Source of the DNA: Mucisphaera sp965279675
Lineage (GTDB): Bacteria; Planctomycetota; Phycisphaerae; Phycisphaerales; Phycisphaeraceae
Direction of reading: 5' to 3'
Assembly (NCBI RefSeq): GCF_965279675.1
Contig: NZ_CBDIIJ010000002.1
Location: 2,852,001-2,916,000, forward strand
DNA length: 64,000 nucleotides
The translations under genes were made by a program, and so were the position numbers. The first letter of the stretch is position 1. Every line of letters begins with the position of its first letter. The notes under the pieces were generated by a model. It did no database searches. It saw nothing but the letters and a program-made list of their open reading frames with translations, and had not been told where the DNA came from. Positions 19,099 to 28,316 of this stretch are shown piece by piece.

Positions 19099-22000
19099 AT
19101 GTTTGACGAGATAAAACCAGACATCGCGTGGAGCTCCATCCGTCGTCGCATCGATGGCGTGATGTCCAGAGACAAGTCACGATTGCAGGCGCTGCTCAAA
19201 CGGTGTCGCCAGGCAGAGGCCGGCGGACGCCTCTTCGATCGCGATCTGCTCCGTCTTGAAGAAGGCATAAGGGCTTCGCTGAACAGGGTCGAGCAGCGGG
19301 CAGCGGCGCGCCCGAAGATTGACTTTCCTGAGGATCTTCCGATCGCAGCGAAAGCCGATGAGATCGCGGAGTTGGTCCGCGAGCATCCGGTGGTGGTGGT
19401 CTGTGGCGAAACGGGTTCGGGCAAGTCGACCCAGTTGCCGAAGATCGCGTTGCAAGCCGGCCGCGGGGTCGGCGGGCTCATCGGACACACCCAGCCCAGG
19501 CGTATCGCGGCCCGCTCCGTGGCGACGCGGCTGGCAGAAGAGCTCCGAAAACCGCTGGGGCGCGAGGTCGGGTTCAAGATCCGCTTCACCGACGTGATGT
19601 CGGACGACGGCTACGTCAAGGTGATGACGGATGGTGTGCTGCTCGCCGAGTTGCAGAGCGATCCGATGCTTCGGGCCTACGACACCCTCATCATCGACGA
19701 GGCCCATGAGCGATCACTCAACATCGATTTTCTGCTCGCAGCGGTCCGGCGGATTCTCGATCGTCGCGAGGACTTACGGCTGATCATCACCTCCGCGACG
19801 ATCGACCCGGATCGCTTCGCCAAACACTTTGCGGTCCATGGTCAACCGGCTCCGATCGTCGAAGTCGAGGGGCGGACCTACCCGGTGGAGCTGCGCTACC
19901 GCCCTGTCGAGCCCACCGAGAGCAACCCGGGTGCGGACCCGATGCGTGCCCTGCTGGATGCGGTGGATGAGGCCATGCGTGAGGGAGATGGCGACGGGCT
20001 GGTGTTCGTGGCGACGGAGCGTGACGTGCGGGAGACGGCCAAGCTGCTGCGCGGGCGCTACGAGACGGCCAGATCGTCGCGTGTCGAGGTGCTGCCGCTC
20101 TATGCACGGTTGACGGGACCCGAGCAGAATCGGGTTTTCAGGAAGCACAACCAGAGGCGGATTGTCGTGGCGACCAATGTCGCGGAGTCCTCGATCACGG
20201 TGCCGGGGATCCGCTTTGTGGTCGATACCGGACAGGCGCGCATCAGCCGGTTTTCGTCCAGGGCGCGCGTGCAGCGCCTGCCGATCGAGCCGGTTTCTCA
20301 GGCCTCCGCCGATCAGCGTAAGGGGCGTTGTGGCCGTGTCGGTCCGGGGGTCTGCATCAGGCTCTACAGCGAAGAGGATTACAGCAACCGAGAAGCCTTC
20401 ACGGCACCGGAGGTTCTGCGGACGAATCTGGCCGCGGTGATTCTCCGCTCGATGGGGCTCGGGTTGGGTGCCCTGGAGCGGCTGCCCCTGCTTGAGCAGC
20501 CAAGGCCCGCTCGGATTCACGACGGGCGCAAAACTCTCTTCGAACTGGGTGCGGTGGATGAACATGGCGGACTAACCCGGATCGGCAAGCAACTGGCCCG
20601 GATGCCGGTCGATCCCCGGGTCGGGCGGATGGTGCTCGCAGCGGAAACAGAGAACGTCCTCAGCGAGGTGCTGATTATCGCTTCGGCTCTGGAGGTGGCC
20701 GATCCGCGCGACAGGCCCATCGAGCAGCAGCACGAGGCCGATCTGGCACACGAGCCTTTTGTCGATGAACGCAGCGACTTCATGTCCTATCTCGAACTGT
20801 GGGACTTCTATCACGACCTCAAGAACAAGCTGTCCCGGAATCAGCTGCGTAAGGCCTGCGCCCAGAACTTCCTGTCCGAGTCTCGGATGCGCGAATGGAC
20901 CGAGGTGCACCGGCAGCTCCGGGAAGTCGCTTCGTCCTGCGGGCTCAAGCCTCATCGTCGGCGTGATGATTTCGACGCCATCCATCGAGCCCTCATGGCG
21001 GGATTGCTCAGCGGGATTGCGTATCTCAAGGACGAGAAGGAGTACATCGGGACCGGGAATCAGAAGCTGGTCATCTGGCCGGGTTCGGGGCTGGCCAAGC
21101 GCAAGCCCAAATGGATCGTGGCGGCGGAGCGTGTCGAGACGACCCGTCGATTTGCGAGGACCGTCGCGCAGGCGAATCCAGACTGGATCGAACCACTCGC
21201 CGAGCACCTGGTCAAACGCAGCTACCGGGAGCCGGTGTGGGATCGAGCCGCAGGGACGGTGATCGCGCAAGAGAAGGTGAGCCTGTTCGGGCTGCCGGTC
21301 GTTCCCAAGCGGCGGGTTCGTTATGGACGGATCGACCCCAGGACCAGCCGCCGATTGTTCATTCAGCACGCACTGGTCGAAGGCGATGTCGATCTGGTGG
21401 ACGGGGCTTTCACCGCCAACCGGGCTTTGGTCGCTGAGATCGAATCGCTCGAAGCCAAAGCCCGTCGACGCGGGCTCATGGCCGAGAGCGAGGCCATCTA
21501 TGACTACTACGATCGGACGCTGCCCGCGGGTGTCTTCGACGTGGTCACCCTCCGGCAATGGCTGAAGCAGGAACGCCAGAAGTACATCGATGTGATGCGG
21601 ATGAGCCGCAGCGATGTCCTGGCTGAGGACGCCCCGTGGGTAACACCCGAGGCCTTCCCCGACACGATCCAATTCGGCCGGCTGACGTTGCCGCTGATCT
21701 ACCGTTTGGAGCCCGGCGACGAGCGCGACGGCGTAACCGTCGAGGTGCCCCGTGAGGCGGTCGGCCAACTGGATGGTCACAGGATCGACTGGCTGGTGCC
21801 CGGGCTGCTGCCGGAGAAGCTGGAGCAGGTGATCCGTCAGTTGCCAAAAGAGATCAGGCGACGGCTGGTCCCAGCGCCCGATGTCGCGCGGAAGGCGGCA
21901 GCGGCGATGGCCTTCGGGATCGGCAGCCTGAAGGAAGCCGCTGCCGATGCACTTGGAAAACTCGCAGGCGTGCCGATTGCACCGATGCAGATCGGCTTTG

Positions 22001-23022
22001 CCGGCATGGACGATCACCTGCGGATGGCGATCGAGGTCATAGACGCCGATGGCAAGTCGCTCATGGTTTCCAGAGACCTCGCGGAGGTCCGACGGCGGAT
22101 CGGCCTCGATCTTGATTCCGAGGTGATCCCGGACGATCCCGAGAGCCCCTGGCCGCGTGTCGGGATCACCCGATGGGACTTCGAGGACCTGCCAGAGTCC
22201 ATCGAGGTCAGGCGGGGCGGCATGAGCCTCAGGGCATTCCCGGTGCTCCGGGACGAGGGTACGCAAGGCGTCTCTCTGCGACTGGTGCAGGACCCTCATC
22301 AGGCAACTCGGGAGATGCTTCGTGGGTTGATCCGGCTCATCGGCCTTCAGGTCGAGAGCGGCCTCCGGCATCGGCTCCGACACGACAGCCGATTGGAGAA
22401 GCTGAGACTGGATCATGCTGAGCTGAGTGATGCCAGGCGTCTCGAATCGGAGATCATGGACCGGATTGTCGAGCGCGCCTTCTTCGATGAAGGTGTGGCG
22501 GTCCGGCACCGGCAAGCCTACGAGGCCTGCCTGGATCGGGGATGGAATCGGCTTGAGCCTGTCAGCGATGATGTCCTGGCGAGAGTCTCAGCGGCTCTGG
22601 ATGCCTGGCACGAGGCAAGGCGGGCCGTGGCCAGAATCAGTCAACGCCATCGGATGGCAGCGACCGATCTGGAGGGGCAGCTGCGCTACCTCGTCTATCC
22701 CGGTTTTGTCATCAGGACGCCCTGGGCCTGGTTTGCCCAGTACCCACGCTACCTCAAAGCGGTGGTTCTCCGGGTCGAGAAGATCGAGCGTGGCGAGGCC
22801 GCTCGGGATCGGGGGCACATGGCTCAATTCGGCCAGCTGTGGAATGACTACGCCAAGCGTGTGGCCGAGCACCGGGCCAACGGCATCGAAGACCCCCAAC
22901 TGGATCACCTGCGCTGGATGCTGGAGGAGTGGCGGGTGGCCCTCTTTGCTCAGGAACTGGGGACAGCGGTCTCGGTCTCGGAGAAGCGGATCGACGAGCA
23001 GTTCCGGCGGGTTCGGGGTTAA
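19099..23022 (+). CDS. hrpA: ATP-dependent RNA helicase HrpA (DEAH-box)
   Basis: The 1307-residue protein is about the length of E. coli HrpA. The helicase core shows Walker A GETGSGKST (about residues 102-110), DEAH near residue 200, SAT motif III, and the motif VI region QRKGRCGRVGPGVC. HA2, OB-fold and the long C-terminal DUF3418 region follow. DEAH helicases of this type unwind or remodel RNA; HrpA has been linked to mRNA processing and to rescue of stalled ribosomes. The start lies 45 bases after the giant gene and may share its transcript. Base composition on the plus strand is still G-rich here, unlike the next genes. Confidence 0.95.
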   Translation: MFDEIKPDIAWSSIRRRIDGVMSRDKSRLQALLKRCRQAEAGGRLFDRDLLRLEEGIRASLNRVEQRAAARPKIDFPEDLPIAAKADEIAELVREHPVVVVCGETGSGKSTQLPKIALQAGRGVGGLIGHTQPRRIAARSVATRLAEELRKPLGREVGFKIRFTDVMSDDGYVKVMTDGVLLAELQSDPMLRAYDTLIIDEAHERSLNIDFLLAAVRRILDRREDLRLIITSATIDPDRFAKHFAVHGQPAPIVEVEGRTYPVELRYRPVEPTESNPGADPMRALLDAVDEAMREGDGDGLVFVATERDVRETAKLLRGRYETARSSRVEVLPLYARLTGPEQNRVFRKHNQRRIVVATNVAESSITVPGIRFVVDTGQARISRFSSRARVQRLPIEPVSQASADQRKGRCGRVGPGVCIRLYSEEDYSNREAFTAPEVLRTNLAAVILRSMGLGLGALERLPLLEQPRPARIHDGRKTLFELGAVDEHGGLTRIGKQLARMPVDPRVGRMVLAAETENVLSEVLIIASALEVADPRDRPIEQQHEADLAHEPFVDERSDFMSYLELWDFYHDLKNKLSRNQLRKACAQNFLSESRMREWTEVHRQLREVASSCGLKPHRRRDDFDAIHRALMAGLLSGIAYLKDEKEYIGTGNQKLVIWPGSGLAKRKPKWIVAAERVETTRRFARTVAQANPDWIEPLAEHLVKRSYREPVWDRAAGTVIAQEKVSLFGLPVVPKRRVRYGRIDPRTSRRLFIQHALVEGDVDLVDGAFTANRALVAEIESLEAKARRRGLMAESEAIYDYYDRTLPAGVFDVVTLRQWLKQERQKYIDVMRMSRSDVLAEDAPWVTPEAFPDTIQFGRLTLPLIYRLEPGDERDGVTVEVPREAVGQLDGHRIDWLVPGLLPEKLEQVIRQLPKEIRRRLVPAPDVARKAAAAMAFGIGSLKEAAADALGKLAGVPIAPMQIGFAGMDDHLRMAIEVIDADGKSLMVSRDLAEVRRRIGLDLDSEVIPDDPESPWPRVGITRWDFEDLPESIEVRRGGMSLRAFPVLRDEGTQGVSLRLVQDPHQATREMLRGLIRLIGLQVESGLRHRLRHDSRLEKLRLDHAELSDARRLESEIMDRIVERAFFDEGVAVRHRQAYEACLDRGWNRLEPVSDDVLARVSAALDAWHEARRAVARISQRHRMAATDLEGQLRYLVYPGFVIRTPWAWFAQYPRYLKAVVLRVEKIERGEAARDRGHMAQFGQLWNDYAKRVAEHRANGIEDPQLDHLRWMLEEWRVALFAQELGTAVSVSEKRIDEQFRRVRG

Positions 23023-23277
23023 GCGCGAGGCAGCACGTCTGTCAGCGTTCTGGCAGCCGGCCTGCCAGCGTGGCAGACAAGCTCGCCAACGCACAGATCT
23101 CGTCAAGCCGAACAGTTCACGTAACCTCCTTATAACTATGAGATTGTGCTCTGTGGGGGCCTGGCAGTCCGGCGTCCTGGATTGGCCCGGCAGTTGCGTA
23201 ACAACTCTTCGCGGTTGGCGATCTCGCTACCGACACATCCACTCGACACCACGTACTCGCAGGAGAGTTACCACACG

Positions 23278-24978
23278 ATGGCTGCCAAAGACCTTGCATT
23301 TGAGACCGAAGCACGCACCAAACTTCTGGCTGGCGTTGAGAAGCTGGCCGCAGCGGTGAAGAGCACCCTCGGACCCCGTGGCCGCAGCGCCGTGATCGAC
23401 AAGAGCTGGGGCGGTCCCACCGTCACGAAGGACGGCGTCACCGTCGCTGAGGAAATCGAGCTCCGCGACCCGGACGAGAACATGGGTGCACAGCTGGTTA
23501 AAGAAGCCGCCAGCAAGACCTCTGACAAGGCCGGCGACGGGACCACGACCTCGACCGTGCTTGCCGAGGCACTGGTCAAGGAAGGCCTCCGCCAGATCAC
23601 CGCCGGCGCCGATGCCAACGCCCTTGTTCGCGGCATGAAGCGGGCCGTCGAGAGTGTGACCACCTCTATCGAAAAGCTCGCCAAGCCGATCGATGCCACC
23701 CGCAAGGATGACATCGCCAACGTCGCCGCGATCAGCGCCAACAACGATCAGTCCATCGGCAAGATCATGGCCGACGCCTTCATGAAGGTCGGCAAGGATG
23801 GCGTGATCACTGTGGAAGAAGGCAAGGGCCTCGAAACCTACGTCGATGTCGTCGAAGGCATGCAGTTCGACCGCGGGTACCTCAGCCCGAACTTCGTCAC
23901 CGATCAGGACGACATGAACGCCGTCCTCGAGAAGGCCTTTGTGCTCGTCTACGAGGACAAGATTGAATCGCTGCAGAAACTGGTTCCCCTGCTCGAGAAG
24001 GTCCAGCAGAGCAAACGCCCCCTGCTCATCATCGCCGAAGACGTCGCCGGCGAAGCGCTCGCGACCCTCGTCGTGAACAAGCTCCGCGGCGTTCTCAACA
24101 TCTGTGCCGTGAAGGCTCCGGGCTACGGCGACCGCCGCAAGGCCATGCTCGAAGACATCGCCGTGCTCACCGGCGGCACCGCTATCATGAAAGACCTGGG
24201 TATTGAGCTCGATAAGGTCGAACTCGAGCACCTTGGCATCGCCAAGAAGATCACGGTCGACGCCGACAACACCACGATCATCGAGGGAGCCGGCGAGTCC
24301 AAGGCGATCCAGTCACGTATCGAGCAGATCCGCCGGGAGATCGAGGTCACCAGCAGCGATTACGACCGCGAGAAGCTCCAGGAGCGTCTGGCCAAGCTCT
24401 CCGGTGGGGTCGCTCAGGTCTACGTTGGGGCTGGCTCCGAGGCCGAGCTCAAAGAAAAGAAGGCACGCGTGGAAGACGCCCTCCACGCAACCCGCGCCGC
24501 CGTCGAAGAAGGCATCGTCCCGGGTGGTGGCGTCAGCTTTATCCGTGCCATCGATGGCCTCTCGAAGGTCGAGACCCACTCGGAAGACGAGAAGATCGGC
24601 GTTGATGTCGTCAAGAAGGCGCTGCAAGTGCCTCTCTGGACGATCGCGAACAACGCCGGCGAGCGAGGCTCGGTCGTTGTTCAGAAGGTGGCGGCCCAGA
24701 AGGGTGCCAATGGCTTCGACGCCCTCAAGCTCGAATACTGCGACCTTGTCGAGCGCGGTATTATCACGCCAGCCAAGGTCGATCGGACCGCCCTTCTCAA
24801 CGCATCATCCGTGGCGACCCTGCTGCTGACCTGTGACTGCACCGTGACCTCTGTTCCCGAAGAGGAGGAAGCCGGTGCCGGTGCTCCGGGCGGCATGGGA
24901 GGTATGGGTGGCATGGGCGGCGGCATGCCTGGTATGGGAGGCATGGGCGGGATGGGTGGTATGCCCGGCATGATGTAA
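23278..24978 (+). CDS. groL: Chaperonin GroEL, copy 1 (with GGM tail)
   Basis: This 566-residue chaperonin subunit forms the double-ring ATP-driven folding chamber. The ATPase signatures KSTLGPRGR, TKDGVTVAEE and GDGTTTST are intact, as is the C-terminal GGVSFIRA/VPGGG region. The end is a long Gly-Met tail (GGMGGMGGMGGGMPGMGG) like that lining the cavity of E. coli GroEL. The start at 23278 follows AGGAGAG; upstream in-frame codons do not look like GroEL. No CIRCE element (TTAGCACTC-N9-GAGTGCTAA) was found in the 255-base gap before it, so HrcA control is not supported here. It is followed by groES and a second groEL, which lacks the GGM tail. Confidence 0.97.
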   Translation: MAAKDLAFETEARTKLLAGVEKLAAAVKSTLGPRGRSAVIDKSWGGPTVTKDGVTVAEEIELRDPDENMGAQLVKEAASKTSDKAGDGTTTSTVLAEALVKEGLRQITAGADANALVRGMKRAVESVTTSIEKLAKPIDATRKDDIANVAAISANNDQSIGKIMADAFMKVGKDGVITVEEGKGLETYVDVVEGMQFDRGYLSPNFVTDQDDMNAVLEKAFVLVYEDKIESLQKLVPLLEKVQQSKRPLLIIAEDVAGEALATLVVNKLRGVLNICAVKAPGYGDRRKAMLEDIAVLTGGTAIMKDLGIELDKVELEHLGIAKKITVDADNTTIIEGAGESKAIQSRIEQIRREIEVTSSDYDREKLQERLAKLSGGVAQVYVGAGSEAELKEKKARVEDALHATRAAVEEGIVPGGGVSFIRAIDGLSKVETHSEDEKIGVDVVKKALQVPLWTIANNAGERGSVVVQKVAAQKGANGFDALKLEYCDLVERGIITPAKVDRTALLNASSVATLLLTCDCTVTSVPEEEEAGAGAPGGMGGMGGMGGGMPGMGGMGGMGGMPGMM

Positions 24979-25072
24979 GCCGGTCGACCCATCACGCATC
25001 ATTCACTTGTTATTCAGTCAGTCCCTTCAAACGACTTAAGCAGACAGAAACCTCAGAGAGGCAGCAACAGAC

Positions 25073-25381
25073 ATGGCAACCGCAACCAAGACCAAGATCA
25101 CCCCGATCGATGACCGCGTCCTCGTCCGTCCCCAGAAGGCCGAAGAGAAGACCGCCAGCGGCATCTTCCTGCCCGAGTCCGCCAAGGAAAAGCCCGTCTC
25201 TGGCACGATCGTCGCCGCGGGACCCGGCAAGCTCAACGACGATGGCAGCCGGACACCGCTGAGCGTCAAGAAGGGTGACAAGGTGCTCTACGGCAAGTAC
25301 GCCGGTACCGAAGTCGATATCGACGGCGAAGAACTCATGATCATGCGCGAGAGCGAACTGCTCGGCGTCGTCGAGGGCTAA
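25073..25381 (+). CDS. groS: Co-chaperonin GroES
   Basis: The 102-residue lid protein caps GroEL. It shows the opening IDDRVLVRP, the mobile loop EKTASGIFLPESAKEK that docks on GroEL, and the end ELMIMRESELLGVVE. A GAGAGG Shine-Dalgarno precedes the ATG. It sits between two groEL genes (gaps of 94 and 82 bases) and may serve both. Confidence 0.97.
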   Translation: MATATKTKITPIDDRVLVRPQKAEEKTASGIFLPESAKEKPVSGTIVAAGPGKLNDDGSRTPLSVKKGDKVLYGKYAGTEVDIDGEELMIMRESELLGVVEG

Positions 25382-25463
25382 GCCCCGGCCCGGTCCCTGA
25401 ACCACAAGCACTCATCAGACTCGGCCCGGTCTCGAACCGGCGCCAGAGAGGATACGAATCAAG

Positions 25464-27077
25464 ATGTCGAAGAAGCAGATGATCTACGGTGCCGAAGCGG
25501 CGGTCGAACTCCGCAAGGGCCTCGAAAAACTCGCCTCGGCCGTCAAGGTCACCATGGGCCCGACCGGACGCAACGTCGTCATGGAAAAGTCCTATGGCGG
25601 CCCGAAGGTCACCAAAGACGGTGTCTCTGTCGCCAAGGAAGTCGAGATCTCCGAGCCGTTCCAGAACATGGGCGCGAAGATGGTGATCGAAGTCGCCAAG
25701 CGCACCTCGGACAAGGCCGGTGACGGCACCACTACCGCGACCGTGCTGGCCGAAGCCATCTACAACGCCGGTCTTAAGCACGTCACCGCCGGCGCCAACC
25801 CGATTGCGCTTCAGCGTGGCATCACCGCCGCCGCTGAAGTGGCCAGTGGAGCCATCGAAGAGATGGCCACCAAGTGCAAGGGTAAAGACGATCTCCAGAA
25901 GGTCGCCACCGTCTCAGCCAACCACGACGCCGAAATCGGCGAGCTGATCGCAGAAGCTATTGACAAGGTGGGTGCCGATGGCGTTGTCGAAGTCGAAGAG
26001 GGCAAGTCCGCCGAGACCACCCTCGACTACGTCGAGGGCATGCAGTTCGACAAGGGCTACCTGTCTCCCTATTTCATGACCGACCCCGCGACGCAGGAGT
26101 GCGTCCTCGAAGACGCGCTGATCCTTATCCACGAAAAGAAGATCAGCAACCTCCCCGACCTGCTCCCACTGCTCAATAAGGTCGCCATGGCCCAGAAGCC
26201 GCTAGTCATCATCGCCGAGGACGTGGAGAACGAGGCCCTGGCCGCTCTGGTTGTCAACCGGCTGCGTGGCGTGCTCAAGGTTGCTGCGGTGAAGGCGCCC
26301 GGCTTCGGCGATCGCCGCAAGGCCATGCTCGGTGACATCGCGGCCCTGACCGGCGGCACCTTCCTCAGCGAAGACCTTGGCCAGCAGCTTGAGACCCTCG
26401 AGATCGATGCCCTCGGCACCGCCAAGCGCATCGTCATCGGCAAGGACAACACCACGATCATCGAAGGCGCCGGCAAGAAGAAGGACATCCAGCAGCGCAT
26501 CGATCAGATCCGCTCGCAGATCGAAAAGACCACCAGCGACTACGACCGCGAGAAGCTCCAGGAGCGTCTGGCCAAGCTGACCGGTGGCGTGGCCATCATC
26601 CGTGTCGGCGGGGCCACCGAAACCTCCATGAAGGAGCGCAAGGACCGCGTCGATGACGCCCTCGCCGCGACCAAAGCCGCCGCTGAAGGTGGCTACGTCC
26701 CGGGCGGCGGGGTGGCCCTGCTCCGAGCCGTCGCCGCGGTCGAAGCAGGTCGCTCTAAAGCTAAAGGTGATGACAAGCTTGGCTTTGATATCGTCGCAGA
26801 GGCCCTTGAAGTACCTCTCCGCCAGATTGTTGAGAACGGTGGCGGTGACGGCTACGTCGTCGCCGAGAAGGTGAAGGAAAACAAGGGCGCTTTCGGCTAC
26901 AACGCCGGCACCGAAGAGTTCTGCGACCTGGTCAAGGCTGGCATCATCGACCCGGCTCTGGTCCCCCAGACCGCGCTGGTAAACGCTGCCTCAGTGGCTG
27001 GCCTGATGCTCACCACCAACGTGCTCGTGACCGAACTCAAAGACGACAACGAGCCCGTCGCCGGAGCCGTGGCCTGA
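25464..27077 (+). CDS. groL: Chaperonin GroEL, copy 2 (no GGM tail)
   Basis: This second chaperonin of 537 residues has intact KVTMGPTGRN, TKDGVSVAKE and GDGTTTAT ATPase motifs and the VPGGGVALLRA region. It ends in AGAVA and lacks the Gly-Met tail of copy 1. It is closer to the classic GroEL consensus in its N-terminal half (AKxxxYGxEA, here QMIYGAEAAV). It is the last gene before a strong terminator (27111-27139), so groEL1-groES-groEL2 is probably one transcript. Two GroELs with different tails suggest different client sets or chamber properties; that is inference. Confidence 0.97.
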   Translation: MSKKQMIYGAEAAVELRKGLEKLASAVKVTMGPTGRNVVMEKSYGGPKVTKDGVSVAKEVEISEPFQNMGAKMVIEVAKRTSDKAGDGTTTATVLAEAIYNAGLKHVTAGANPIALQRGITAAAEVASGAIEEMATKCKGKDDLQKVATVSANHDAEIGELIAEAIDKVGADGVVEVEEGKSAETTLDYVEGMQFDKGYLSPYFMTDPATQECVLEDALILIHEKKISNLPDLLPLLNKVAMAQKPLVIIAEDVENEALAALVVNRLRGVLKVAAVKAPGFGDRRKAMLGDIAALTGGTFLSEDLGQQLETLEIDALGTAKRIVIGKDNTTIIEGAGKKKDIQQRIDQIRSQIEKTTSDYDREKLQERLAKLTGGVAIIRVGGATETSMKERKDRVDDALAATKAAAEGGYVPGGGVALLRAVAAVEAGRSKAKGDDKLGFDIVAEALEVPLRQIVENGGGDGYVVAEKVKENKGAFGYNAGTEEFCDLVKAGIIDPALVPQTALVNAASVAGLMLTTNVLVTELKDDNEPVAGAVA

Positions 27078-27110
27078 TAGGAATGCTCCTTACGTGGCAT
27101 AACCATCCCG

Positions 27111-27139
27111 GGCCCAGGGATTTTCCCTGGGCCTTTTTT
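27111..27139 (+). terminator. Intrinsic terminator after groEL2
   Basis: GGCCCAGGG and CCCTGGGCC pair as a 9-base stem around the loop ATTTT, followed by six T residues (27134-27139). It separates the chaperonin operon from dnaJ. Confidence 0.9.
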
Positions 27140-27163
27140 CCAGATTGACGATAACGGGTACTC

Positions 27164-28300
27164 ATGGCTAGCGATCGAGACTACTACAGCGTGCTGGGTG
27201 TCGATAAATCGGTCGACGCCGACGCCATCAAGCGCGCCTATCGCAAGCTCGCCATGAAGTATCACCCGGACAGAAACCCGGGCGACGCCGAGGCCGAAGC
27301 AAAGTTCAAGGAAGCCGCCGAGGCCTACGAGGTCCTCTCCGATCCGAACAAGCGCCAGCGGTACGACCAGTACGGCCACGCCGGCCTGAGAGGCACCAGC
27401 GGGCATGATTTCGGCTCGATGCGCGCCGACGACATCTTCTCGATCTTCGAAGATATCTTCGGCGGCGGGATGGGCGGGCAACGCGGACGTGCTGGCGGCC
27501 AGCGCACCCGACGCGGCTACGACCTCGAAACCGAAGTCGAGATCACCCTCGAAGACGTCGCCAACGGCACCGAGCGCGAAGTCGAGTTCACCCGGCAGGA
27601 CCACTGTGAGACCTGCAGCGGCACGGGTGCCAAGCCCGGCTCCTCACCGGTCACCTGTGTCACCTGCGGCGGGGTCGGCCAAGTCCAGCAACAGGGCTTT
27701 GGCGGCATGTTCCGCATCGCCACCGCTTGCCCCTCCTGCAAGGGCGCTGGCCAAGTCATCAAAGACCGCTGTGAGTCATGCAACGGCTCGGGTCGCCAGC
27801 CCAAGCACCGCGTGCTCTCGGTCCGGATCCCCCCGGGTATCCACGACGGCCAGGCCATCCGTGTCCCGGGTGAAGGCGAACCCGGTGCCAACAAGGGGCC
27901 CCGAGGCGACCTACACGTCGTGGTGCGTGTGGCCCGGCACGAACTGTTCGACCGCGATGACGACCACCTCATCCTGAAGATGCCGGTCAGCTTTGCGCAG
28001 ATGACCCTCGGAGCCGAGATCCAGGTGCCGGGCCTTGGCCAGGAGCACAAGACCACCATCAAGCCGGGCACGCAGCACGGCGAAACCATCCGGCTCCGCG
28101 GTGCCGGGCTGCCCAACCTCCGGGGCGGCGCCACCGGCGACCTCATCGTTCTGCTGCTGATCGAAGTGCCCAAGAAGCTCACGTCCAAGCAGAAGAAGGT
28201 TCTGCGTGAATACGCGGAAACCGAAGACCTGGACGTACTCCCCGAGGCAAAAGGCTTCTGGGAGCGCATGAAGAATTACATCGGCTCCGCCGCCGATTGA
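27164..28300 (+). CDS. dnaJ: Co-chaperone DnaJ
   Basis: This 378-residue type I DnaJ stimulates the ATPase of DnaK. It has the J-domain with YHPDRNPGD (HPD motif near residue 33), a Gly/Phe-rich linker (FGGGMGGQRG) and the zinc region with four CxxCxGxG repeats (CETCSGTG, CVTCGGVG, CPSCKGAG, CESCNGSG). A C-terminal substrate-binding domain follows. It is followed 16 bases later by grpE. dnaK itself is not in the window. Confidence 0.97.
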   Translation: MASDRDYYSVLGVDKSVDADAIKRAYRKLAMKYHPDRNPGDAEAEAKFKEAAEAYEVLSDPNKRQRYDQYGHAGLRGTSGHDFGSMRADDIFSIFEDIFGGGMGGQRGRAGGQRTRRGYDLETEVEITLEDVANGTEREVEFTRQDHCETCSGTGAKPGSSPVTCVTCGGVGQVQQQGFGGMFRIATACPSCKGAGQVIKDRCESCNGSGRQPKHRVLSVRIPPGIHDGQAIRVPGEGEPGANKGPRGDLHVVVRVARHELFDRDDDHLILKMPVSFAQMTLGAEIQVPGLGQEHKTTIKPGTQHGETIRLRGAGLPNLRGGATGDLIVLLLIEVPKKLTSKQKKVLREYAETEDLDVLPEAKGFWERMKNYIGSAAD

Positions 28301-28316
28301 TCGATGGAGTGATGAC

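Noticed and set aside
20572..22515. 647-codon minus-strand open frame inside hrpA
   Set aside because: It is antisense to the well-conserved HrpA C-terminal half and has no recognisable domain.
23023..23277. CIRCE/HrcA operator or heat-shock sigma promoter before groEL1
   Set aside because: I looked for TTAGCACTC-N9-GAGTGCTAA and found none. No convincing -35/-10 pair at normal spacing could be assigned in the gap.
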